Both the position numbers and the translations under genes were made by a program. The notes under the pieces were generated by a model. The model saw only the letters and a list, made by a program, of their open reading frames with translations, ran no database searches and was not told where the DNA came from. DNA of 64,000 bases from Pseudomonas sp. R28(2017) (GTDB lineage Bacteria; Pseudomonadota; Gammaproteobacteria; Pseudomonadales; Pseudomonadaceae): the NCBI RefSeq assembly GCF_002112505.1, contig NZ_NEHW01000005.1:248001-312000 (forward strand), written 5' to 3'. Shown piece after piece: positions 36,102-44,254 of this stretch. Every line of letters starts with the position of its first letter. The first letter of the stretch is position 1.

Positions 36102-36885
36102 AAAAACATCCGCCGGGCTCTACCACCGGCTGGTGGTGTACCTGCTGTTCCTGATCCTGCTGCTACCGCTGGCAGGCACCCTGCTCTACTCACTGGCCAC
36201 CAGCTGGTCGGCGAGCCTGCTGCCCAGCGGCCTGACCTTCAAGTGGTACGTCGCGCTGTGGAGCGAGCCGCGCTTCCTGGCCGCGTTCGGCCAGTCGCTG
36301 CTGGTGTGCCTGGGCGCGCTGCTGCTGTCGGTGGTGCTGATCCTGCCGCTGCTGTTCGTGGTGCACTACCACTTCCCGAAGCTCGACGCGCTGATGAACA
36401 TCCTCATCCTGCTGCCGTTCGCGGTACCGCCGGTGGTGTCGTCGGTGGGCCTGCTGCAGCTCTATGGCAGCGGCCCGATGGCGATGGTCGGAACGCCGTG
36501 GATCCTGATCGGCTGCTACTTCACCATCGCCTTGCCGTTCATGTACCGGGCGATCACCAACAACCTGCAGGCGATCAACCTGCGCGACCTGATGGACGCC
36601 GCCCAGCTGCTCGGCGCCAGCACCTGGCAGGCTGCCCTGCTGGTGGTACTGCCGAACCTGCGCAAGGGCCTGATGGTGGCGCTGCTGCTGTCGTTCTCGT
36701 TCCTGTTCGGCGAGTTCGTGTTCGCCAACCTGCTGGTCGGCACCCGCTACGAGACCCTGCAGGTGTACCTGAACAACATGCGCAACAGCAGCGGCCACTT
36801 CAACAGCGCGCTGGTGATCTCGTACTTCGCCTTCGTGCTGGTGCTGACCTGGGTCGCCAACCGCCTGAACAAGGACAACACCTGA
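36091..36885 (+). CDS. ABC transporter permease 2
   Basis: 264 aa with six membrane segments and an EAA loop (LMDAAQLLGASTWQAALLVV). Starts at 36091 inside the end of permease 1, preceded by AAGAGGAGCTACC. It pairs with permease 1 to form the membrane channel. Confidence 0.9.
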   Translation: MRAEKTSAGLYHRLVVYLLFLILLLPLAGTLLYSLATSWSASLLPSGLTFKWYVALWSEPRFLAAFGQSLLVCLGALLLSVVLILPLLFVVHYHFPKLDALMNILILLPFAVPPVVSSVGLLQLYGSGPMAMVGTPWILIGCYFTIALPFMYRAITNNLQAINLRDLMDAAQLLGASTWQAALLVVLPNLRKGLMVALLLSFSFLFGEFVFANLLVGTRYETLQVYLNNMRNSSGHFNSALVISYFAFVLVLTWVANRLNKDNT

Positions 36886-36886
36886 C

Positions 36887-37876
36887 ATGAGCTTCGTCAG
36901 CGTACAGAACCTGCAAAAAAGCTACGCCGGCAGCCCGGTGTTCGAGAACATCGACTGCCAGATCGAGCGCGGCGAGTTCGTCACCCTGCTCGGCCCCTCC
37001 GGCTGCGGCAAGTCCACCCTGCTGCGCTGCATCGCCGGGCTGACCCCAGTGGACGGCGGCCAGATCCTCCTGGACGGCCACGACATCGTGCCGGTAAGCC
37101 CGCAGAAGCGCGGCATCGGCATGGTGTTCCAGAGCTATGCGCTGTTCCCCAACATGACCGTGGAGCAGAACGTCGCCTTCGGCCTGCGCATGCAGAAGGT
37201 CAAGGCCGATGAAAGCCAGCAGCGCGTGCGTGAGGCCCTGGACCTGGTGGAGCTGGGCAGCTTCGCCGGGCGCTACCCGCACCAGCTGTCCGGCGGCCAG
37301 TGCCAGCGCGTGGCCCTGGCCCGCTCGCTGGTCACCCGCCCGCGCCTGCTGCTGCTCGACGAGCCGCTGTCGGCGCTGGATGCACGCATCCGCAAGCACC
37401 TGCGCGAGCAGATCCGGGCGATCCAGCGGGAGCTGGGGCTGACCACCATCTTCGTCACCCACGACCAGGAAGAGGCACTGACCATGTCAGACCGGATCTT
37501 CCTGATGAACCAGGGGCGCATCGTCCAGAGCGGCGATGCCGAAACCCTCTACACCGCACCTGTGGACCTGTTCGCCGCCGGTTTCATCGGCAACTACAAC
37601 CTGCTCGACGCCGACAGCGCCAGCCGCCTGCTGCAGCGCCCGGTGGCCGGCCGCCTGGCGATCCGCCCGGAGTCGATCACCCTGGGCGTCAACGGTGAAC
37701 TGGACGCCGAAGTGCGCAGTCACAGCCTGCTTGGCAATGTCATCCGCTACCGCGTACAGGTGCGTGACGTGGAACTGGTGGTCGACGTGCTCAACCGTTC
37801 GCCTGGCGACCTGCATGCCGACGGCCAGCGGGTTTCCCTGTCGATCGACCCCACGGCGCTGCGCGAAGTGGCCTAA
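36887..37876 (+). CDS. ABC transporter ATP-binding protein
   Basis: 329 aa. Walker A GPSGCGKST, Q-loop VFQSYALFPNMTV, signature LSGGQCQRVALARSL (Cys in place of the common Gln in GGQQQR), Walker B LLLLDEPLSALD and the switch His in VTHDQEEA. The C-terminal TOBE-type part (about 240-329) fits PotA/FbpC/PhnT-type ATPases. Start is 1 bp after the permease stop. Confidence 0.92.
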   Translation: MSFVSVQNLQKSYAGSPVFENIDCQIERGEFVTLLGPSGCGKSTLLRCIAGLTPVDGGQILLDGHDIVPVSPQKRGIGMVFQSYALFPNMTVEQNVAFGLRMQKVKADESQQRVREALDLVELGSFAGRYPHQLSGGQCQRVALARSLVTRPRLLLLDEPLSALDARIRKHLREQIRAIQRELGLTTIFVTHDQEEALTMSDRIFLMNQGRIVQSGDAETLYTAPVDLFAAGFIGNYNLLDADSASRLLQRPVAGRLAIRPESITLGVNGELDAEVRSHSLLGNVIRYRVQVRDVELVVDVLNRSPGDLHADGQRVSLSIDPTALREVA

Positions 37877-37889
37877 GGAGAATCAACAC

Positions 37890-38543
37890 ATGGCACTGGC
37901 AATTTTCGATCTGGACGAAACCCTGATCCATGGCGACTGCGCGTCGCTGTGGAGCGAACAGATGGCCCGGCTGGGCTGGGTCGACGGCAAGGCGTTCCTG
38001 CGCCGCGACCATGAACTGATGGAGGCTTACGGCAAGGGCCACCTGCAGATGGAGGACTACATGGCCTTCAGCCTGGAGCCGATTGCCGGGCGCACGCTGG
38101 AGGAAGTCGAGCATCTGGTGGAACCGTGGGTCGAGGAGGTGATCGAGCCGATCATCTACGGCGACGCCTGCCGCTGCATTGCCGAGCATCGCCAGCGTGG
38201 CGACCGGATATTGATCATTTCCGCTTCGGGCACACACCTGGTCGGGCCGATTGCAGCGCGGCTGGGGGTGGACGAGTACCTGGCGATCGAGCTGGAAGCG
38301 GTGAACGGCGTGTATACCGGCAAGACCCATGGGGTGCTGACCTACCGCGAGGGCAAGATCACCCGGTTGCTGGAGTGGCTGGATCAGGAGCAGGAGAACC
38401 TGGAGGGGGCGAGTTTCTATTCTGATTCGCGGAACGATCTGCCGCTGTTGCTGAAGGTGGATCATCCGCATGTGGTGAACCCGGATGCGGTACTCAGGGA
38501 GCATGCCGAGACCAATGGTTGGCCGGTGCTGAGCTGGAGCTGA
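37890..38543 (+). CDS. HAD-IB (SerB-like) phosphatase
   Basis: 217 aa from ATG 37890 with TAAGGAG ahead. HAD motif I FDLDET (Asp7, Asp9), motif II ISASGTH, motif III Lys near GKITRLLEW, motif IV YSDSRNDLPLL. A four-helix cap follows motif I as in phosphoserine phosphatase. It ends the operon and would free phosphate from a phosphomonoester left by the upstream hydrolase or by the transporter's ligand itself. Some relatives are labelled histidinol-phosphatase; the operon argues against histidine synthesis here. Confidence 0.88.
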   Translation: MALAIFDLDETLIHGDCASLWSEQMARLGWVDGKAFLRRDHELMEAYGKGHLQMEDYMAFSLEPIAGRTLEEVEHLVEPWVEEVIEPIIYGDACRCIAEHRQRGDRILIISASGTHLVGPIAARLGVDEYLAIELEAVNGVYTGKTHGVLTYREGKITRLLEWLDQEQENLEGASFYSDSRNDLPLLLKVDHPHVVNPDAVLREHAETNGWPVLSWS

Positions 38544-38560
38544 GATCTTCAGTACCTGTT

Positions 38561-38596
38561 CCGGCCTCTTCGCGGGCAAGCTCGCGAAGAGGCCGG
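38561..38596. terminator. Bidirectional hairpin terminator
   Basis: CCGGCCTCTTCGCG and CGCGAAGAGGCCGG around an 8-base loop; perfect 14-bp stem between convergent genes for the HAD phosphatase and the quinone oxidoreductase. REP-derived in sequence. Confidence 0.75.
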
Positions 38597-38602
38597 GCCT
38601 GC

Positions 38603-39565
38603 TTACGCCAGGCTTGGGTCGATCACCATGACCAGCTTGCCCGATACCTGGTTGCTCTCAAGCTCGGCATACGCCGCCTGGGCAAACTCGACCGGGTAGG
38701 TATCGACCAGCTGCGGCGACAGGCGACCTTCGGCAAACAGCGGCCACACCTGCTGCTGCAGTTCGCGCAGCAGCTCGGCCTTGAAGCCGTCATCGCGATT
38801 GCGCAGGGTGGAGCCAGTGATTTCCAGGCGCTTGCCCAGCACCTGGGCCAGGTCCAGCTCGAACTTGCGCCCGCCCATCAGGCCGATGATCACCCAACGA
38901 CCGTCACGGGCCAGCAGCTTAAGGTTGAGCTCGCCGTAGCTGGCACCCACCGGGTCCAGAATCACGTCGAACGGCCCCAAGCCTTCCAGCGCATCGAGGT
39001 TCTGGTTACGCACCACGCCACCCGCAGCGCCCAGCGCCGCACAGTAGTCCAGGCGGTCCTGGGAACCGACACTGACCCACACCGGGCTGCCGAAGGCCTT
39101 GCACAGCTGGATCGCCGCCGAACCCACCCCACTGGCGCCGGCATGCACCAACACCTTTTCACCGGCCTTCACCTTGCCCAGCTGGAAGATGTTCAACCAC
39201 GCCGTGGCATACACCTCCGGCAGCGCCGCCGCTTCGTGCAGGCTCAAGCCCTCGGGTACCGGCAACACATGGCGGGCATCGACCACCACTTCTTCGGCCA
39301 TGGCACCACTGGCCAGCAGCGCGCAGACGCGGTCGCCCACGCGCCAGTCCGCGCCGGCACCGACCTCCTCGATCACCCCCGCGCACTCCAGGCCCATGTA
39401 CGGGCTGGCGCCTGGCGGTGGTGGATACAGGCCCTTCATCTGCAGCAGATCGGCACGGTTCAGCCCCGCTGCGGCCACTCGAATGCGCACTTGGCCCGCG
39501 TCACAGGCCGGGCGTTCGGCCTCGACCCAGGCCACATGTCCGTCAACGCCTTGCAATGCCTTCAC
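38603..39565 (-). CDS. NAD(P)H:quinone oxidoreductase, zinc-independent MDR family (PIG3-like)
   Basis: 320 aa. N-terminal GroES-like part with AAAGLNRADLLQMKGLYPPP and GLECAGVIEEVG, then the nucleotide loop ASGVGSAAIQLCKAFG. Residues that hold zinc in alcohol dehydrogenases are absent. It reduces quinones or enals with NADPH. Single gene, divergent from prc. Confidence 0.88.
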   Translation of the reverse strand: MKALQGVDGHVAWVEAERPACDAGQVRIRVAAAGLNRADLLQMKGLYPPPPGASPYMGLECAGVIEEVGAGADWRVGDRVCALLASGAMAEEVVVDARHVLPVPEGLSLHEAAALPEVYATAWLNIFQLGKVKAGEKVLVHAGASGVGSAAIQLCKAFGSPVWVSVGSQDRLDYCAALGAAGGVVRNQNLDALEGLGPFDVILDPVGASYGELNLKLLARDGRWVIIGLMGGRKFELDLAQVLGKRLEITGSTLRNRDDGFKAELLRELQQQVWPLFAEGRLSPQLVDTYPVEFAQAAYAELESNQVSGKLVMVIDPSLA

Positions 39566-39675
39566 AGTGCCTCCATAGTTGAATCACAGACTGAGCCTGA
39601 GGAGCGCGCTCCCCAGGCTTTTTGCAGTATTTGCCCGGCTCCGATGGAACCGGCGAACGGAAAAGACGGCCTACT

Positions 39676-41790
39676 ATGCGTGATCAATTGCCTCCACGTC
39701 GAATCAGCATGAAGCATTTCCTCCCAAGCACCGCCCTGGCCCTCGTGATCGGCCTGGGCAGCCTCACGCTCGGCGGCAATGCGGCGGCCGCCAACAAGTG
39801 GGACAGCCTGCAGCCGGACCGTGACGAAATCGTCGCCAGCCTCAACGTGGTGGAGTTGCTCAAACGTCACCACTACAGCAAGCCGCCGCTCGATGATGCC
39901 CGCTCGGTGATCATCTACGACAGCTACATCAAGCTGCTCGACCCGGCCCGCAGCTACTTCACCGCAGCCGACATCGCCGAATTCGACAAGTGGAAGACGC
40001 AGTTCGACGACTTCCTCAAAAGCGGCAACCTCGACCCCGGCTTCACCATCTACAAACGCTACCTCGACCGCGTCAAGCAGCGCCTGGACTTCGCCCTGGG
40101 CGAACTGGCCAAGGGCGTCGACAAGATGGACTTCACCACCAAGGAAACCTTGCTGATCGACCGCAAGGATGCACCGTGGGAGAAGGACCAGGCCGCACTC
40201 GACGACCTGTGGCGCAAACGCGTCAAGGATGAGGTGCTGCGCCAGAAGATCGCCGGCAAAGAGCCCAAGCAGATCCAGGAAACCCTGACCAAGCGCTACA
40301 AGAACCAGCTGGCGCGCCTGGACCAGACCCGTGCCGAAGACATCTTCCAGGCCTACATCAACACCTTCGCCCAGTCCTACGACCCGCACACCAACTACCT
40401 GTCGCCGGACAACGCCGAGAACTTCGACATCAACATGAGCCTGTCGCTCGAAGGCATCGGCGCGGTGCTGCAGAGCGACAACGACCAGGTCAAGATCGTG
40501 CGCCTGGTGCCGGCTGGCCCGGCCGCCAAGACCAAGCAGGTGGCACCGGCCGACAAGATCATCGGCGTTGCCCAGGGCAACAAGGAAATGGTCGACGTGG
40601 TCGGCTGGCGCCTGGACGAAGTGGTCAAGCTGATCCGTGGCCCGAAAGGCTCGGTGGTACGCCTGGAAGTCATCCCGGCCAGCAATGCACCAAGCGACCA
40701 GACCAGCAAGATCGTCTCGATCACCCGCGAAGCCGTGAAGCTTGAAGAGCAGGCAGCGAAGAAGTCGGTGCTCAAGCTCAAGCAGGACGGGCGTGACTAC
40801 AAGCTCGGCATCATCGAGATCCCGGCCTTCTACCTGGACTTCAAGGCCTACCGCGCTGGTGACCCTGAGTACAAGAGCACCACGCGCGACGTGAAGAAAC
40901 TGCTCACCGAGCTGCAGAAGGAAAAAGTCGACGGCGTGGTCATCGACCTGCGCAACAACGGCGGCGGCTCCCTGCAGGAAGCCACCGAGCTGACCAGCCT
41001 GTTCATCGAGAAAGGCCCGACCGTGCTGGTACGCAACAGCGACGGCCGCGTCGACGTGCTCGAAGACGAAAACCCGGGCGCCTTCTACAAAGGCCCGCTG
41101 GCGCTGCTGGTCAACCGCCTGTCGGCCTCGGCCTCGGAGATCTTCGCCGGCGCCATGCAGGACTACCACCGTGCGCTGATCATCGGTGGCCAGACCTTCG
41201 GCAAAGGCACCGTGCAGACCATCCAGCCCCTCAACCATGGCGAGCTGAAGCTGACCCTGGCCAAGTTCTACCGGGTTTCCGGGCAGAGTACCCAGCACCA
41301 GGGCGTGCTTCCGGACATCGACTACCCGTCGATCATCGACACCAAGGAAATCGGCGAAAGCGCCCTGCCAGAGGCCATGCCGTGGGACACCATCCGCCCG
41401 GTGGTCAAGCCCGCGTCCGACCCGTTCAAGCCGTTCCTGGCGCAGCTCAAGGCCCAGCATGAAGCACGCAGCGACAAGGACGCGGAGTTCACCTACATCC
41501 GTGACCGCCTGGCCCTGACCAAGAAGCTGATGGACGAGAAGACCGTCAGCCTCAACGAGCAGGACCGCCGTGCCCGCCACGACGACGTCGAAGCCAAGCA
41601 GCTGGCGCTGGAGAACATCCGTCGCAAGGCCAAGGGTGAAGAGCCGCTCAAAGAGCTGAAGAAAGAGGACGAAGACGCCCTGCCGACCGAGGATGAGAAC
41701 ACCAAGCCGGAAGATGACGCCTATCTGTCGGAGACCGGGCGTATCCTGATCGACTACCTGAGCGCGAGCACCAAAGTCGCGAAAAAGTGA
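39676..41790 (+). CDS. prc: Carboxy-terminal processing (tail-specific) protease Prc
   Basis: 704 aa from ATG 39676, preceded by GGAAAAGACG; an ATG 11 codons later (MKHFLPS) gives a shorter signal peptide. The signal peptide ends near AAAANKW. A PDZ domain lies mid-protein (SLEGIGAVLQSDNDQVKIVR) and the catalytic Ser-Lys dyad in LSASASEIFAGAMQ and FGKGTVQT. The C-terminal DUF3340-type region is lysine/glutamate rich. Prc trims periplasmic proteins and peptidoglycan enzymes. Confidence 0.94.
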   Translation: MRDQLPPRRISMKHFLPSTALALVIGLGSLTLGGNAAAANKWDSLQPDRDEIVASLNVVELLKRHHYSKPPLDDARSVIIYDSYIKLLDPARSYFTAADIAEFDKWKTQFDDFLKSGNLDPGFTIYKRYLDRVKQRLDFALGELAKGVDKMDFTTKETLLIDRKDAPWEKDQAALDDLWRKRVKDEVLRQKIAGKEPKQIQETLTKRYKNQLARLDQTRAEDIFQAYINTFAQSYDPHTNYLSPDNAENFDINMSLSLEGIGAVLQSDNDQVKIVRLVPAGPAAKTKQVAPADKIIGVAQGNKEMVDVVGWRLDEVVKLIRGPKGSVVRLEVIPASNAPSDQTSKIVSITREAVKLEEQAAKKSVLKLKQDGRDYKLGIIEIPAFYLDFKAYRAGDPEYKSTTRDVKKLLTELQKEKVDGVVIDLRNNGGGSLQEATELTSLFIEKGPTVLVRNSDGRVDVLEDENPGAFYKGPLALLVNRLSASASEIFAGAMQDYHRALIIGGQTFGKGTVQTIQPLNHGELKLTLAKFYRVSGQSTQHQGVLPDIDYPSIIDTKEIGESALPEAMPWDTIRPVVKPASDPFKPFLAQLKAQHEARSDKDAEFTYIRDRLALTKKLMDEKTVSLNEQDRRARHDDVEAKQLALENIRRKAKGEEPLKELKKEDEDALPTEDENTKPEDDAYLSETGRILIDYLSASTKVAKK

Positions 41791-41810
41791 CGATCAGCAC
41801 ACGCTGAATG

Positions 41811-41848
41811 AAAAAGGGGCGGACATTTGCATGTTCGCCCCTTTTTTT
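41811..41848. terminator. Bidirectional intrinsic terminator
   Basis: AAAAAGGGGCGGA and TTCGCCCCTTTTTTT around a short loop containing CATTTGCATG, with A and T tracts on both flanks. It closes both prc and the convergent three-gene cluster. Confidence 0.92.
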
Positions 41849-41855
41849 CACCCGT

Positions 41856-42686
41856 TCACTGCAGATCGACGTTGAGGCTCGGTGTGCCGAATGCCGCCAG
41901 CGATGCATTGGAGCCGGCGAAATAGCCGCTCCAGAACTGCTGCAACTGCTCCATGGTCTTGCCCGAGCGGTAGGCGTGCTTGACGTCCTGGGTTACCAGA
42001 CCGGCGCCGGCGACGTAAACACGGGCCCCCTGCAGGTCGGCGAACAACTGACGCTCGCCAACACGCTTGAGTTCAGCCGCCGGGTTGAGGTCACGAATCC
42101 GGTTGTTGCCATAGAAGCTGCCAAAGTCGCTGTTCTCGAGCATGTCCGACAGTAGCAGGATCACGCGCTCGTCAGCCGGGCGAGCGGCCAGGTCGTTACC
42201 GATGTCGCGTAGCGAATGAAAAATCTCGCTGCGCGGAATGTCCTCGCTCGCTTCACGCAGAGTCTGGACGAACACCTGGCCAAATTTCTTGTGCAGGAAC
42301 GCCTGCTGCTGTGCTACGCACTTGTCGAAGGTGCGCAGCGACTGCATGCCGACATCATCACGGACATTACCCGGCAGGGGCGTATTCAGCTCGCCGGCGA
42401 AACGCAACTGCATGTACTTGCCCGGCACGAATGCCGAAAAGCTGTACAGGCGCAGCTTGTCGCCTGGGCCAACGAAGCGGGTGACCTGGGCCCAGGCTGC
42501 TTTCTGAATGCTCTCGGGCATGGGGATGGTCTGGTCGACGATCACCGTCAGCTCACGCCCGCTTCCCGCCTGGCGGAACGCATCGATCCTGGCGTAGCCA
42601 TAGCAGTCGGGAACGTCGTTGCGCTCGCTGGCCTGGGCCAGTGCAGGCAGACAGAGCAGTGCGGCGAGCAAGGTCTTGAGCTTCAT
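41856..42686 (-). CDS. Secreted VWA-like protein, unknown function
   Basis: 276 aa with a signal peptide (MKLKTLLAALLCLPALAQAS). It has a start strand with VIVDQTIPMPE, in the place of a VWA metal site, and a strong strand VILLLSDMLENSDFGSF, as in VWA domains; the full DxSxS site is not present. Two cysteines (PDCYGYA, DKCVAQQ) may form a disulfide. Its ATG directly follows the stop of the membrane gene (TGAATG), so it is the third gene of a tight operon. No family recognised. Confidence 0.7.
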   Translation of the reverse strand: MKLKTLLAALLCLPALAQASERNDVPDCYGYARIDAFRQAGSGRELTVIVDQTIPMPESIQKAAWAQVTRFVGPGDKLRLYSFSAFVPGKYMQLRFAGELNTPLPGNVRDDVGMQSLRTFDKCVAQQQAFLHKKFGQVFVQTLREASEDIPRSEIFHSLRDIGNDLAARPADERVILLLSDMLENSDFGSFYGNNRIRDLNPAAELKRVGERQLFADLQGARVYVAGAGLVTQDVKHAYRSGKTMEQLQQFWSGYFAGSNASLAAFGTPSLNVDLQ

Positions 42687-44240
42687 TCAAACGCCTTCGA
42701 AGTCTTTCAACAGTTTTTGTTCGTCGCGCAGTGCCAGCACCGCAGCGAAGTCAAAGCCCTTGGCTTGACAGATGGTGCGCAACTGCTCGTCGCTGTAGCC
42801 CGTCAGGTCCTTGCTACGCAAGGCGTCCGGGACTGCGGCCGGCACGCTGGCAGGTGCCTCGGGCAAGACTTCGTGGCGCGCCGTAACAACCGCCTGCGGC
42901 TCGGCTTCGACGGGCGCACGCGGCTCCATCCTGGTCGGGCTGGCGACGGCCGCCTGCCGGGCATGGCTGTCTTCCTGGCGCAGGCGCACGAAGGCGTTGA
43001 AGTCGCGGTTCTGCGAGGCGTCAATGGCCACCGCAACGTCCGGGTTGGTGGTCGGGCGACGCGACAGTTTCATCTGCAGCTTGCGCAACTTGTGGTCGGC
43101 ATGGGCGCTGATACGGATGCGCTGGTTTTCCATCCAGCGTTCGAGTTCGTCAGCGTTGTTGAAGGCATGCGAATACGCCCAGGCCTTCTTTGACTCCACG
43201 CCAGCGAAACCGAAGATCGAGGCCAACCACACGCTCACTGCCTGAATGGCGATATAGATGACCGACAGCACGACGAAAGTGATCAACGACGCACTGCGAA
43301 TGGCATCCATCTTGTCGGTCAGGGTGTTGTCGCTGGCCTGCTGATTGAGTTTCGCCGAGTCATCGGGCAGCTCGAACGGGCTGGCTTCGCCCTCGACCTG
43401 CTGGGCGAAGATGTCCGGATTGCCGACCATCTCGGTTTCGATACTCTTGAGCTGGTAAGCACGAATGCCAAACGCCGCGCTGGCCATGATCAGCACGACC
43501 AGGGCACAACCGATGATCCATCCGCGCTTGGGCGTGACGGTGTGGTTGGTGTTCAGCCGTGCAAGGATACGGTTGTAGTCTTTTGCGCCGTTATCGCTGT
43601 AAGTGTCCTTGATGCGGATGCCCGGCAACTGCTTGAGTGCGCTACTGCCCCGCTCGGGGTCGCTCTCCCACCAGTGGCGAGCCTTGCTGACCAGGGCATT
43701 ATGGTGAATGGCGCGGCCGGCCGCTTCAGCGAAGCCGGCAGAGATGATCGACAGCAGGAACGCCGCCATCCAGCCCAGGTAAGTCTGGTCGTTGCTCGAA
43801 AGGTTCTGGTTGATGAACGGCACCAGCACATAGGCGAAACCGACGGCTTCGAACAGGATCAGCAGGAAGGTCAGCACCAGCACCCAGAGCGGGCGCTCCC
43901 GGCGATCGCTTTCACCGATGGCGTCCAGATACGCTTCACACTTGTTGTAGTACTCGGCGTTCTTTTCACCGACGTCCTGGTAATAGTCGTAGTAGGCATC
44001 GCACAGCGTGGTTTCACTAAGCAGCCATTTGCGCTTGTCAGCAATGGTGCTGGCGCGGGCCAGGCGGGCGACTGTGCCGATCAGCGGCAGCCCGTGCCAG
44101 ACACGCATGGCGGTGTACACCACCTGCTTCCAGTGCATGGTGCACAGAATGGCCGCAACCAGGGCCAGCATGACCCCGGCACTGATCAGCCGGTTGGCCA
44201 CGACCAATGCCATCAACTCGTTGAAATTGAACGCTTGCAT
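42687..44240 (-). CDS. Multi-pass membrane protein, unknown function
   Basis: 517 aa, beginning MQAFNFNELMALVVANRLIS. Five hydrophobic segments are visible (about 18-37, 118-140, 158-175, 248-265, 325-350), with a large hydrophilic insert between the first two and a long C-terminal cytoplasmic-type tail rich in Ala/Pro/Glu. The tail ends in a short helical module (DLTGYSDEQLRTICQAKGFD). Middle gene of the cluster. Weak resemblance to signal-transduction or scaffold proteins only; no function assigned. Confidence 0.72.
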   Translation of the reverse strand: MQAFNFNELMALVVANRLISAGVMLALVAAILCTMHWKQVVYTAMRVWHGLPLIGTVARLARASTIADKRKWLLSETTLCDAYYDYYQDVGEKNAEYYNKCEAYLDAIGESDRRERPLWVLVLTFLLILFEAVGFAYVLVPFINQNLSSNDQTYLGWMAAFLLSIISAGFAEAAGRAIHHNALVSKARHWWESDPERGSSALKQLPGIRIKDTYSDNGAKDYNRILARLNTNHTVTPKRGWIIGCALVVLIMASAAFGIRAYQLKSIETEMVGNPDIFAQQVEGEASPFELPDDSAKLNQQASDNTLTDKMDAIRSASLITFVVLSVIYIAIQAVSVWLASIFGFAGVESKKAWAYSHAFNNADELERWMENQRIRISAHADHKLRKLQMKLSRRPTTNPDVAVAIDASQNRDFNAFVRLRQEDSHARQAAVASPTRMEPRAPVEAEPQAVVTARHEVLPEAPASVPAAVPDALRSKDLTGYSDEQLRTICQAKGFDFAAVLALRDEQKLLKDFEGV

Positions 44241-44254
44241 GTGTCTTCCCTGTT

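Noticed and set aside
39562..41580. A minus-strand open frame of 672 codons opposite prc
   Set aside because: Antisense shadow; composition is typical of reversed GC-rich codons (many Leu/Val/Gly/His) and no motif is present.
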